In this document: one piece after another, positions 47,605 to 57,813 of the stretch
Layout: every line of letters starts with the position of its first letter
How positions within the stretch are numbered: the stretch's first letter is position 1
NCBI GenBank assembly: GCA_943788145.1
Contig: CALSPD010000013.1
Span: forward strand, 1-64,000
Source: an uncultured Flavobacteriales bacterium
Lineage (GTDB): Bacteria > Bacteroidota > Bacteroidia > Flavobacteriales_G > Salibacteraceae
Direction: 5' to 3'
Length of the DNA stretch: 64,000 nt
The notes under the pieces: model-generated
The model's input: only the letters and a program-made list of their open reading frames with translations
The model's database searches: none
What the model was told of the DNA's origin: nothing
Program-made: the position numbers and the translations under genes

Positions 47605-50603
47605 TCGCCTTAATCAACGATAAATTTACAACTGTGAGTTAAGCCATTTTTTGTAACGTAAATAATATACAGTCCAGAAACAAATGAATTCTGAATAGGA
47701 TACTCTTTAGTCTTGTTAATTGTTTTGTGCAGAACTAGCTGACCATTGCTCGCATAAATGGCTAATTCGCCAGAAAACTCTTGGCTAAATAAGACATCAA
47801 ACGATCCATTATTCGGGTTAGGAGCAACCTTTAGTGCGATGTTTTTATCATTTAAATGCAAATCATTTTGCTCGTGTTCCTTTTTATAAAAGGCATTGGT
47901 TGACGAATGAATCCTAGCAACGAAAGCCTCGTGATTTATGGATTTCTTCTTTAAAATACCATCAATGGAATAAAACAGTAATTCGTCATAAACTGAAGTC
48001 ATTGCAGTAAAGCCGGTGGTCAGCATAGAGCTATCAAGGCTACATATATCTAAATGCTCGTTACTACCAGTATTATTTGGGTCCGCGAAGCTCTTCGTAT
48101 TGAAACCGCCATTAGGATCAAACTGAAGCGTAAATAGACCAACAAAAAAACCTACGTTGAATGGCGTTCCTGATCCTAAAAGCATGGTGGTCGGACTATA
48201 TTGAAATTTACCCACGCCAAATACTTTTCCATGCGAAAACTCCAAAGCATTAAAGCTTTCGAGCTCCCCAGAAATAGATCCCTCTTGGCTAAACCAGTTG
48301 TCTATCAGATTTACATCCGTACTCCCAACAAATCCATCGGTAAGCGCGCCAAGTGCCGTAGTCGTTCCATTGTTTGTTGTGATGTTATCGGTAAACTGGC
48401 CGCAAAAGATCAAATCGTTGGGGGCGTATAGCTGACCTCCGTAATCTGTAATGACCAAATCCATCCCATAGTCGGCATCTAGGCCTTCATACACTTTAAG
48501 GGTTTCCTGGGTCCAACTGGTTTGATTTGCTTTTTGCACCGTTTTGAACAAAAAGACGTCTTGCACATCTCCAGCAAAAATTATAGGATTAAGCCCCGAA
48601 CTGGTTCCAATGCAGTTGTTAAATCCATGCGTTATCGCACCCGTTTTTATATCCCCAATGCCGTAAACGTAAATATCCTTAGAGACCACCGAACCAATTT
48701 TGATTGCATCGCCATGATCGTTATCGGCTGTTCCGAAACTATTCGCTTGGAGCTCGTTGCCGTTCGTTTCCAGTAACATATATACCACATCCTCATCCGT
48801 AGATGAATTTGCCAAAAAGGGTGAACCAGAGAAGCCGCCAGTCAGCGAATCTTTAAACTCACCAATAACCGCGATCAACGAATCAAAAAGGGCAAGGCCA
48901 TGAAAACGGTTCGTTTGACTTACCGTATTTCCGCCCAAGTAAATCCAATTTACCGCCCCAGTGAACATGTCCATTTGGGCTACAAAACCCTTTTCTGCAA
49001 AGTTTGTAGAAAGGTTAATGCCGCTGTTGATGGCACTCGCAGGGCCAATATTACTGCCAAGCGTATCCAATATTTGTAAGGAGCCGTGCACAGCGCCAGA
49101 GGCGTATAATTTTCCGTTATGTATTTCCAAGGCTTCAACGTAAGTTCCATTTACTCCTGAGGCTTTGAAGTTAGTGGCCCAAAGGGTTCCGCAAGGTCCA
49201 TTTGCCGACACATAACCTGAATGAATTCCAGCAGCACTTGTAAGCGAAACGTTAGAGGTGTTGTGTTTTTCAAACCCAATATCTCCTTGATATCGACCCG
49301 AATTATAATAAATATCATATCCTAATCCCGAAACAGCACTGGATAATCCAGCAACGCCCATTCCTTCTGCCCAGTCGGATACCTCGCTCAACGGGTGTTT
49401 TGGAAATGGTAATTCATAGACCTCAACCTGACCTAAGGTATCGGTAAAATCACAGCCGTAATAGTTATACTTAACGATGACCGAACTAAAGCCTAATCCA
49501 GCAACGGCAGGGTCAAAAAGTCCAAGTACGCTATCTATAATCCCATCTCCATGAAAGAAAATATCAAGACTATCAACGTTGAAAGCCGCTCCTAAGGCGG
49601 TATCGGGACTAAATTTTAATTCAATTTGAAAAATTGAATCTGACAGGCAAACTGTGTAAGTGTCGCAATAAATTTTTGGATGTTCTTCCAACCCTATTAT
49701 AAACATGCCGCAAAGTCCTTGTTCATAAGGCGGAGGGAAATTTGGCCAAAAGAAGTTTGGACCACCAAGAAATGCGGTATCGATGTTAATCGAATCTCCA
49801 AATCTGCCTGTGAGAATTACATCGGTTCGATAATCATAAAGTTTTGGGTCAGCTATTTCAATGTCTGTTATATACCTAGAAGTGATCTTACCATTATTGA
49901 ACACTAAATCACTTGGGGAGAAAAAATCATACTCCCATACTTGGCTAGCACTCGTTCCTAAATGAAGCCATTTCGATAGTTTACTATACCAAAAGTGATC
50001 TGATGTACTTGAAGCGAAATCGTAGAGATGATCTCGAATAAAAACAGGATGGGGCAAACACAAAATTTCGGGATGCATTCCTCTGTTCCAGCCAACATAC
50101 ACATCATCGCAATTACCTGTTGAAATGGTGTTTACTTGAGAATCATAGACAGTATCCCCATTAGCAAGTGTGTCCGGAATTATTTTTAACCAATCCCAGT
50201 CAAGATTATCGTAATCGGGAATGGCCAAAAATCCCGTCTCTCGTTTGCCAGTAGAATATGAGGACCAAGGTGAGTCTCCTAAAGTTCCGACATTCCCAAC
50301 CCCATTGAAATTGGCACTATCGCTAACAAACCCCCCAACCATATTTCCGTTATCGCTAATGGCCAAGGCCTGATCTCGGTGAGGACCTCCGGCCGTAACA
50401 GCATCCTGCTTTGTAATATCAAACAAAGGAAATCGCACTGCGAATATGTCGTAATCACCAGCTGAAACAAAAGGAACAGCTCCACCACCCGGAGGATAAA
50501 AAATGATAGAATCCTGAAAGGCTCCGCTTAAAAATAGGTCGGGCTCGGTATTATACCAACCTAGATAACCAGCAGCCAAATCGGCAGCGTGATCGTCTCC
50601 CGA

Positions 50604-50606
50604 TTA
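50604..50606 (-). other. In-frame TAA inside the 47.6-51.5 kb cargo gene
   Basis: The stop lies between STVIG and SGDDHAADL in one continuous frame. The flanks read as one beta-propeller repeat (IGxSGDDHAADLA), so the stop is within a domain. Confidence 0.75.
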
Positions 50607-51394
50607 TCCAATTACGGTAGAATTCTCCAATTGATCGTTTTGAATGTCAAATTGGGCAAGGAAAATATCGTAGCTAAAGGGGTCATTCGAAAAGGTATTG
50701 TTGTAAGGAGAAAGGGGCGCACCCGCACTTCCAAAGGATTCCGTATTAATCGAATTTCCTTGAAAGCTAACGGCTAGGAAAAGTTTTCCACTGCTCGGCC
50801 CATTGGTGAGGGTGATATCTCCAGGATAAATATGGTTTTCAGGATAGCTGCTAAATACATGACAGCTAACAGGTGTAAAGTTCGAATCATATCGAGCTAA
50901 AAACACCCGTTGATAGACTGTTGTGAATGGTGCAGTCACTGTTGAAAGTTGAGGTGAACCAGTCCGATCAAATAGAATTAAATCACAACCTTGAAATACA
51001 CCCATAACACTAATGAATCCGTTTCGGTCAACTACTATTCTCTCGGCTACCACGTAGGTATCATTCCAAGGAAGTGGACAATTTGTTTTAGTGGAATAGT
51101 TGTCTATACTGATGTAGGCACTTCTTTGTGGTAGACCAGAATTAACGTCATATCGAACCAAAAAGGCTTTTGCTAATTCAGGGGTCAAGGCCGCCTGCAG
51201 CGTGTCATCTCCAACAAAGATCACTTCTTGAGAAATTCCTGCAAATCCGCCTGCAATATAGCCGCGCCCAAATTGATCAACCGTTAAAGAATTTCCAGTA
51301 CTGCTACCCGTAGCGCCATTAATCCAATTAAAATTCTGACTTCGCAATATACTAGGGTATAAAAACACAAATGAAACAATTACCAGCTTAGCAA

Positions 51395-51480
51395 GCTGAG
51401 TGGCTGAGTGGCTGAGTGGCTGAGTGGCTGAGTGGCTGAGTGGCTGAGTGGCTGAGTGGCTGAGTGGCTGAGTGGCTGAG
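51395..51480 (-). repeat. 8-bp tandem repeat, 10.75 units, within the coding start of a surface protein
   Basis: The plus strand reads GCTGAGTG ten times and then GCTGAG; on the coding strand this is CACTCAGC. It lies between the ATG (51483-51485) and the signal peptide. Eight is not a multiple of three, so each gain or loss of a unit shifts the frame. The present number keeps it in frame; both other frames meet a TAA within about 15 nt after the repeat. Confidence 0.95.
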
Positions 51481-51485
51481 TTCAT

Positions 51486-51866
51486 CAGAATGGAATTTAA
51501 GCTTGAAAATTAAGGCATTACCCCAATATCACCAACTTTTTAATCGATTTTTTTGAGGCATAGGTAAGAACCTTTTATCTATCACTCCGTGGATATGCTA
51601 AATCAAGGTTTTAGTTGAATCGATTTTCAATGCCCTACGCGCCCCTTCGACTTGTCCGCCATTGGCGCGACCAGCTCCTAGCAGACGCAATGAGTTTGAT
51701 ACGCTCGATATATGATAATCTAGGCGGAATAGAGGTCCAAAGAAGCCATGAAGAAGATTAAGTCTAAATGTAACAAGCTTCGTCTTCAATCTTCAGAATT
51801 CAAATCCCTTTATTCTAAATCATAGCGAAAAACCCTCAACTCGTGCTTTCATCCTAGCTTTGAAAT
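51486..51866. other. Intergenic stretch between the cargo operon and recX
   Basis: This 381-bp stretch contains no gene I would support. A 63-codon minus-strand frame (51598-51789) has the low-complexity look of a REP-like sequence, with a CCCCTTCGACTTGTC segment near 51642. The promoter of recX is at its right end. The promoter of the cargo operon must lie near its left end but no TAnnTTTG was found there. Confidence 0.5.
51855..51862 (+). promoter_or_regulatory. Putative -7 element giving a leaderless recX mRNA
   Basis: TAGCTTTG followed by only 4 nt and the ATG at 51867. Confidence 0.45.
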
Positions 51867-52343
51867 ATGCATTCGGGTAAACCCATATCTGTTTCTGAGG
51901 CCGTTATAAAGGCGCGCACCTTTTGCAACTACCGCGAGCGATGTCACAAAGAGTTGCGCGATAAACTTTATGGCATGGGCTTATGGAAACGCGATGTTGA
52001 CCATGTTATCATGCAAATGATGGACGAGAACCTTTTAAACGAGGAGCGTTATGCCAAAAGTTATGCGAGAGGACATTTCTACAACAAGAAGTGGGGGAAA
52101 TACAAAATCACAGTCGAACTTAGAACCAGGCAAATCAACGATAGGCTCATCAAAACTGCTCTGAGCGAAATTGACGAGGAACATTATGCTTCGATGATCC
52201 AAACCTTGATCGAAAAAAAGTCTAAAGAGCTCAAGGGCAATGCCTTTGAAAAGAAACAAAAGGTGAGTCGCTATCTTCTCCAAAAGGGATATGCGTACAA
52301 TGAAATAAATCCGCATTTGAATGTTCACTTTAGTTCAAAATAG
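51867..52343 (+). CDS. recX: RecX-family regulator of RecA
   Basis: The 158-aa helical protein contains the RecX motifs RTFCNYRERCHKELRDKLYGMG, DENLLNEERYAKSYARGHFYNKKWGKYKI and KKQKVSRYLLQKGYAYNEI. RecX binds and restrains RecA filaments. It lies 26 bp before prfB. recA is not in the window. Confidence 0.9.
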   Translation: MHSGKPISVSEAVIKARTFCNYRERCHKELRDKLYGMGLWKRDVDHVIMQMMDENLLNEERYAKSYARGHFYNKKWGKYKITVELRTRQINDRLIKTALSEIDEEHYASMIQTLIEKKSKELKGNAFEKKQKVSRYLLQKGYAYNEINPHLNVHFSSK

Positions 52344-52369
52344 TTGAAGTCAAAGCCTACATTCGCAGC

Positions 52370-53480
52370 ATGATAACACTAGACGACATTCGAGAGATGG
52401 TCGGACGCCTGGATGCGTTGAGGGGGTACCTTTGACATCGATCATAAAAAGGCTCAGATAGCAGACGAGGAACTTAAGACGCTCGATCCCAATTTTTGGG
52501 ACGACCCGAAAAAGGCCGAACTCGTTGTAAAGCAAATCAACAAGAAAAAAGTTTGGACCAACGCATTTGATCAAATCAAAACCGCGCTGGAAGACCTGAC
52601 TGTGCTTTACGAATTCTATAAAGAAGGCGAAGCCGAGGAAAACGATGTGATGAATCAGCATAAAAAGCTGGTTTCGCTGCTCGAAGACTTGGAAATGAAA
52701 AACATGTTGAGCTCTGAGGAAGATAGCTTTGATGCAGTGCTTCAGATAACGGCCGGAGCTGGCGGAACTGAAAGCTGCGATTGGGCCTCGCTGCTCATGC
52801 GTATGTATTTGATGTGGGCTGAAAAAGGAGGCTATAAAGTAACGGAGCTGAACTATCAAGCAGGCGATGTGGCAGGAGTAAAGACAGTGACCTTAGAAAT
52901 CGCAGGAGAATTTGCTTTTGGTTACCTCAAAGGTGAAAATGGTGTGCATCGATTGGTGCGTATTTCTCCCTTCGATTCAAATGCCAAGCGCCACACCTCT
53001 TTTGTTTCTGTTTATGTCTATCCATTGGTTGACGACTCCATTGAAATCAAAGTAAATGCATCGGATATCGACTGGGACACCTTCCGATCAGGCGGAGCTG
53101 GAGGTCAAAACGTGAATAAAGTAGAAACCGGTGTGCGATTGAAGCACAAACCTTCGGGAATCATTATTGAAAACACCGAAACTCGATCGCAGTTACAAAA
53201 TCGGGAAAAGGCCATTCAACTGTTAAAGTCTAGGCTTTATGAACGCGAACTGGAAGAGCGAAGGGCTAAGCAGGCGGAAATAGAGGCAAATAAGAAGAAA
53301 ATAGAGTGGGGAAGTCAGATTCGCAACTATGTGTTGCACCCTTATAAATTGGTGAAGGACGTTCGAACAGGAGTGGAAACTACCAATACGGAAGCCGTTT
53401 TAAACGGTGATATCGATGAATTCCTGACAGGATTCTTGATGTGGTGGTCTGGAAAATTAACGTACGAAGGAGAAGAGTAA
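52370..53480 (+). CDS. prfB: Peptide chain release factor 2, with programmed +1 frameshift
   Basis: The first frame (ATG at 52370) encodes [21 protein letters not shown] and then meets TGA at 52433-52435. A +1 shift at CTT-T continues [14 protein letters not shown] in the main frame. The site reads AGGGGGTACCTTTGAC, the classic RF2 slippery sequence with an internal Shine-Dalgarno-like AGGGGG, CTT and UGA-C. RF2 recognises UGA and UAA and thereby regulates its own synthesis. The body has the GGQ loop in [14 protein letters not shown] and ends [10 protein letters not shown]. Total about 370 aa. Confidence 0.96.
52421..52436 (+). promoter_or_regulatory. Programmed +1 frameshift site of prfB
   Basis: AGGGGG (Shine-Dalgarno-like), TAC, the CTT slip codon, then TGAC. 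It is nearly identical to the E. coli site. Confidence 0.9.
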
Positions 53481-53481
53481 A

Positions 53482-53658
53482 CTACGCTTCTAAATCTTTC
53501 GCAATTTCTTCTTCCTTTTCAGCAAACATGCTTGGCATCAAGCTGTTTAATGCGCCCATAGTAGCCCAATAACCTAAAAAGCCAACTAGGAAAAGAAGGA
53601 TCCAGAAAGCCATTAAGAAAAAACCAAGAAAAAGAAATAAGCCTAAATATTCGCCCAT
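53482..53658 (-). CDS. Small membrane protein of unknown function (58 aa)
   Basis: An ATG at 53656-53658 opens [20 protein letters not shown] followed by a second hydrophobic stretch ([20 protein letters not shown]) and an acidic tail ending [10 protein letters not shown]. Two helices are likely. It lies between prfB and fumC on the opposite strand. I do not recognise the family; open frame, membrane character and convergent position with prfB (no overlap) favour a real gene. Confidence 0.6.
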   Translation of the reverse strand: MGEYLGLFLFLGFFLMAFWILLFLVGFLGYWATMGALNSLMPSMFAEKEEEIAKDLEA

Positions 53659-53666
53659 GGCATTTT

Positions 53667-53674
53667 TACATTTG
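53667..53674 (+). promoter_or_regulatory. Putative -7 element of fumC
   Basis: TACATTTG with about 45 nt to the ATG at 53722, a normal leader. It lies immediately upstream of the divergent 58-aa gene. Confidence 0.45.
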
Positions 53675-53721
53675 GCAGCGAATATAGTTCAACTGAGAAA
53701 ATTATTATCAATAGAAAAGAA

Positions 53722-55116
53722 ATGGATTTCAGAATTGAAAAAGACACCATGGGCGAGGTACGCGTACCAGCCGATAAATACTGGGGAGCTCAAACCGAAC
53801 GCTCTCGAAATAATTTTAAAATAGGCGCAGAAGCTAGCATGCCACTAGAAGTGGTTTATGGATTTGCTTATCTAAAAAAGGCAGCTGCTCATACGAATTG
53901 CGAACTCGGAGTTTTATCGGCCGAAAAGCGCGATTTAATTTCAAGCGTTTGCGATGAAATTTTAGCTGGAAAGCATGACGACCAATTTCCGTTGGTCATT
54001 TGGCAAACTGGATCAGGAACGCAGTCAAACATGAATGTCAACGAAATGGTATCCAACCGAGCGCATGTGTTGAACGGAGGAAAATTGGGCGAAGGAAAAA
54101 GTGTGATTCATCCAAATGATGATGTAAATAAATCACAGTCGTCAAACGACACCTTCCCAACGGGAATGCACATTGCCAGCTATAAAATGGTAGTTGAAAC
54201 GACCATTCCGGGGGTGGAAAAACTCCGCGATACGCTTCAGGCAAAATCGAAGGAATTTATGGGCATCGTTAAAATAGGTCGAACACATTTGATGGATGCA
54301 ACACCGCTAACGGTCGGCCAAGAACTCAGCGGTTATGTGTCGCAGTTGAACCACGGGCTAAAAGCGTTAAGAAATACCCTCGACCACCTGTCTGAAATTG
54401 CACTTGGCGGCACGGCCGTTGGAACGGGAATCAATACACCAAAAGGATATTCGGAGTTGGTTGCAAAACACATCGCAACATTTACGGGTCATCCGTTTAA
54501 AACAGCCGAGAATAAATTTGAAGCACTTGCCGCCCATGATGCTATGGTTGAAACCCATGGAGCTTTGAAGCAATTGGCGGTCAGTTTAATGAAGATTGCA
54601 AATGATGTGCGGCTGCTAGCCAGTGGACCGCGATGTGGAATTGGCGAATTGAATATTCCTGAGAATGAACCAGGATCGAGCATCATGCCGGGCAAAGTCA
54701 ACCCTACGCAATGCGAGGCATTGACCATGGTTTGCGCTCAAGTTGTAGGAAACGATGTTGCGGTTACAACAGGCGGCATGAACGGTCATTTTGAGTTGAA
54801 TGTATTTAAACCAATGATGGCCTTCAACCTTTTGATGAGCGCACGATTAATTGGTGATGCATGCACGTCTTTTAACGACAATTGCGCAGTTGGCATTGAG
54901 CCAAACCATGCTCGAATCAAACAAAATTTGGATAATTCGCTCATGTTGGTGACTGCGTTGAATACCAAAATTGGCTATGAAGCTGCCGCTAAAATTGCCA
55001 AGACGGCTCATAAAAACGGAACAACATTAAAGGCCGAGTCTGTCAATTTAGGTTACTTAACTGCCGATGAGTTTGATCAATGGGTCGATCCAAGTAAAAT
55101 GATTGGAAGCTTGTAA
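53722..55116 (+). CDS. fumC: Class II fumarate hydratase
   Basis: The 464-aa protein has the fumarase/aspartase signature [11 protein letters not shown] near residue 317 and the upstream [34 protein letters not shown] and [16 protein letters not shown] motifs. It hydrates fumarate to malate in the TCA cycle. Length and motif order are complete. Confidence 0.96.
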   Translation: MDFRIEKDTMGEVRVPADKYWGAQTERSRNNFKIGAEASMPLEVVYGFAYLKKAAAHTNCELGVLSAEKRDLISSVCDEILAGKHDDQFPLVIWQTGSGTQSNMNVNEMVSNRAHVLNGGKLGEGKSVIHPNDDVNKSQSSNDTFPTGMHIASYKMVVETTIPGVEKLRDTLQAKSKEFMGIVKIGRTHLMDATPLTVGQELSGYVSQLNHGLKALRNTLDHLSEIALGGTAVGTGINTPKGYSELVAKHIATFTGHPFKTAENKFEALAAHDAMVETHGALKQLAVSLMKIANDVRLLASGPRCGIGELNIPENEPGSSIMPGKVNPTQCEALTMVCAQVVGNDVAVTTGGMNGHFELNVFKPMMAFNLLMSARLIGDACTSFNDNCAVGIEPNHARIKQNLDNSLMLVTALNTKIGYEAAAKIAKTAHKNGTTLKAESVNLGYLTADEFDQWVDPSKMIGSL

Positions 55117-55186
55117 AAAGCGATTCGAGGTGCAATTGAGTTTATTTTCGGGTGTTAAAGGTTTGAGCGCAATGTCTTGAAGAAAG

Positions 55187-57805
55187 TTGCGTATTAACCT
55201 CCATCCGAAATCCGATCTATTGAGAACTGGTTTATTATGTGTTTTTATTGGCTTGACCTTGAGTCTTTCGGCTCAAACACCGTCTGATGCGATATATCCG
55301 GACAATTACGATAAAAAATACCTTGAACATCTCATAAAAATAAAGGTAGATAGCGTTCGAGCAGTAAACGGATTGCCAAGCTTGGTCAACGATTCCATCC
55401 TATATGTGGCTGCACAATATCATGGCAATTATTTAAAGAATACGGGACGATTCAGTCATTACGAAGAAGATGTACCCTTGATGCGAACCCCGCAAATGCG
55501 GGTCGATTCTTTTGGGGCGGTTAATTATTTAGCTGGGGAGAATTTGGTAAAGTCCTACATCCAAAAGCCGGTATCGTCAAAGAAAAAGGGCGAAGTGAAA
55601 GTGCATCGAACCTATCAGCAAATCGCTTGGTCGTTGGTTGATGGGTGGGTTCATTCCCCAGGACATTTTGCAAATATCATTACGCCAACGTATGAGGTGA
55701 CTGGAGTTGCCATCGCCATGGATACTGCAGCAGGATTGGTTATTGCCGTGCAAAAATTTGCCCATGTGCTTTTTAAGTATGAGTTTGACGAAAACCAACG
55801 TTTCTTTTCTTATTCCGACTACCAGCCTGCACCTGCGCTGAGTTCGTTTGACGAGATTGATAGCATCGAACATAACAGCGTTCATGCACATAGAACACGT
55901 GGCGCCTACTCACCATATGGAGCGGGGGCCGCTAACGACATTATTGAAAGCCGGAAGTATAAAATGGATTTGGTTTTTAGTGGGAAGCGCGTTGGCTTTT
56001 CCACCTGGTCAACGGAAATGCTTTATGACTTCTTAAAAATGCATCGAAAGAATAGCATGGCGTTAGAGTTCGTGCCGTTTATGCCTTATGACTGTGGGAA
56101 TCCCAATTACTACAAGGCTCCGTCTCGAAGGAATGGGCAATGCATTTATTCGGGAGTGATTACCAAGCCAATGAAGCGGAAGCAATTGTTGCGCGGCTTT
56201 AGAAAGAATAAATACAAATCATTTAACCGCGCTTACTACAAAAGCAATAGGCACTTTTTTAAGATGTATCTTGGGAAAGCGCCCGAGAATATTGGCTACA
56301 CTGAGGTGAACTTGTTGTTCTATTACAGGAAACAACTCGTTCGAGTAATGCATTTGACCTCATACTGCGGGAATGACTCGCTGAATTTTGAGCTAGAAGC
56401 GTTGCCGGATGGCTTTTTAGCGAATGTGCCTAAAGCTTTTGCTCCTATTCCAGGAATCGCTCTGAAGAAAATCGAATTTGACATTCCATTTGAGCAGGGT
56501 AAAGTTGACTTTAAAGGCAAAAATGCCAATCCAGTATTGGACAGCATACGACAGCGCTTCTCGCATATTGATAGTGTTACAGTCCGCGCATACAGCTCGT
56601 TGGAAGGAGGGCGAGAAATAAATGAACGCCTGCAGAAACAACGATCGGAAAACCTTGTGGATTTGATTTTATCGGGTGTAAATACAGATGCTAAGTTTAA
56701 CATTTCGGTTCAGGAAAACTGGAAACTCATGGAGGATCAAATTGACTCCTTTCCGGCTTTAAAGTCTTTCAAGGATCTTTCGAGAGATTCGATTCTTAGT
56801 GCAATAAATGCTCAACCCGACAAGTATGAAGCTTATCTGTCAAAACAACGGCAGGCGCACATTACCATTCAAGGCTTACTTCAATTAAACTTCAAGGACA
56901 GTTTGGATTTTCTTAAGCATAAGTATGATTCACTATTGAAGGTTTATGAGGATGAAGAATCCGAAACAGTAGATATTATGCTTGCATCCATTTATGTCAC
57001 CTACGCTCAACTCAATGACTATGATGTAAAAGCGAGGTTGAGTTTACCGAAAAACGTCAGTCAAATCTATCAGCTGCATGAGGCTTCATTTTGGGTTTGG
57101 ATGCATTATGATGTCGATTGGAAGGATGAAAAACAAATCCGAACTGTTTCCGAGAAACTCAAACAATGGAATACAGCTCGCAATAACGTAACCACGGCTC
57201 ATAATCATTTCATTTTTCAGTTAAAACTTGACCCTAAGACTTATGGGGTGAACTATGCCCAGCTTTATGATGAATACAAGGGATCTGTTTTGCGATGGCA
57301 AATTGATCCTCGTCTTTCACAAGAGCGCAAGGATTCGATAGAACTTTTGCTGCAAATCAGAAAAGCCAATGAACTGTTTGAACAGGATAAATTGGATGAC
57401 GAAGTGCAGGAATTGATGAATGGCATCTTTGCCTATTATATGGCCATTCCGAGTCGAATTCTGGATGCAAATCACGCGCTGCAAATTGCAGAGTATTTCC
57501 TCAAATTTGATGATCAGCCCCACGCCCTTCACATGATTCATCCTTATGCCGATTCGAACAATTTAGGGGCCTTGAAGCTTTTTGCAAAATTGAATTACCA
57601 GCACCCGGACGAATATGTTGGTACGGAATACGTGGATTGGTTGTTAGAAATTGAAAGCTATTTGAAAGAAGATTGGTGCAGCCTATTTATCGGTCCCTGC
57701 AACATTCCTTTTCAGGTGTTTGACTATGAACTGCTGCGGAATGAATACTGTGAAAAGTGCGCAGATTATGACCACTTTGTTAAACAAATGGCGCGGTCAA
57801 AATAG
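55187..57805 (+). CDS. Secreted CAP-domain protein fused to an OmpA-like domain
   Basis: This 872-aa protein starts at a TTG with a signal peptide (LLRTGLLCVFIGLTLSLSAQ). Residues 40-195 form a CAP/SCP domain (LIKIKVDSVRAVNGLPSLVNDSIL, AAQYHGNY, AGENLV, WVHSPGHFANIITPTYEVTGVAIA). Near residues 430-510 is an OmpA C-terminal-like segment (FDIPFEQGKVDFKGKNANPVLDSIRQRFSHI ... VTVRAYSSLEGGREINERLQKQRSENLVDLIL). The last 350 residues are helical and unrecognised. OmpA-like domains bind peptidoglycan, so envelope anchoring is likely. The function is unknown. Confidence 0.8.
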   Translation: MRINLHPKSDLLRTGLLCVFIGLTLSLSAQTPSDAIYPDNYDKKYLEHLIKIKVDSVRAVNGLPSLVNDSILYVAAQYHGNYLKNTGRFSHYEEDVPLMRTPQMRVDSFGAVNYLAGENLVKSYIQKPVSSKKKGEVKVHRTYQQIAWSLVDGWVHSPGHFANIITPTYEVTGVAIAMDTAAGLVIAVQKFAHVLFKYEFDENQRFFSYSDYQPAPALSSFDEIDSIEHNSVHAHRTRGAYSPYGAGAANDIIESRKYKMDLVFSGKRVGFSTWSTEMLYDFLKMHRKNSMALEFVPFMPYDCGNPNYYKAPSRRNGQCIYSGVITKPMKRKQLLRGFRKNKYKSFNRAYYKSNRHFFKMYLGKAPENIGYTEVNLLFYYRKQLVRVMHLTSYCGNDSLNFELEALPDGFLANVPKAFAPIPGIALKKIEFDIPFEQGKVDFKGKNANPVLDSIRQRFSHIDSVTVRAYSSLEGGREINERLQKQRSENLVDLILSGVNTDAKFNISVQENWKLMEDQIDSFPALKSFKDLSRDSILSAINAQPDKYEAYLSKQRQAHITIQGLLQLNFKDSLDFLKHKYDSLLKVYEDEESETVDIMLASIYVTYAQLNDYDVKARLSLPKNVSQIYQLHEASFWVWMHYDVDWKDEKQIRTVSEKLKQWNTARNNVTTAHNHFIFQLKLDPKTYGVNYAQLYDEYKGSVLRWQIDPRLSQERKDSIELLLQIRKANELFEQDKLDDEVQELMNGIFAYYMAIPSRILDANHALQIAEYFLKFDDQPHALHMIHPYADSNNLGALKLFAKLNYQHPDEYVGTEYVDWLLEIESYLKEDWCSLFIGPCNIPFQVFDYELLRNEYCEKCADYDHFVKQMARSK

Positions 57806-57813
57806 GAGTAGAG

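Larger units (their letters stand above)
47610..51485 (-). pseudogene. Large T9SS cargo protein (type A tail), repeat-led start, one in-frame TAA
   Basis: The frame opens with ATG at 51485, runs through three and a half copies of the octapeptide SATQPLSH encoded by the 8-bp DNA repeat, then a signal peptide (LAKLVIVSFVFLYPSILRSQ). A beta-propeller-like region of repeated segments follows (FGRGYIAGGFAG, DIFLAQFD). A TAA at 50604-50606 interrupts the frame, which continues for 998 codons. The second part has further repeats (HGDAIKIG, FNALEFSHGKVFGVGKF) and a type A tail (APNPNNGSFDVLF ... GLYIIYVTKNG ... CKFIVD). Total about 1290 aa. Its real state, intact, pseudogene or switchable, needs reads. 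Confidence 0.75.

Noticed and set aside
51395-51480. Possible CRISPR array from the regular repeats
   Set aside because: The unit is 8 bp with no spacers; it is a tandem repeat.
51598-51789. 63-codon minus-strand frame with GAGRANGGQVEGARRALK-like text
   Set aside because: No start context or family; it looks like translated repeat sequence of the REP type rather than a gene.
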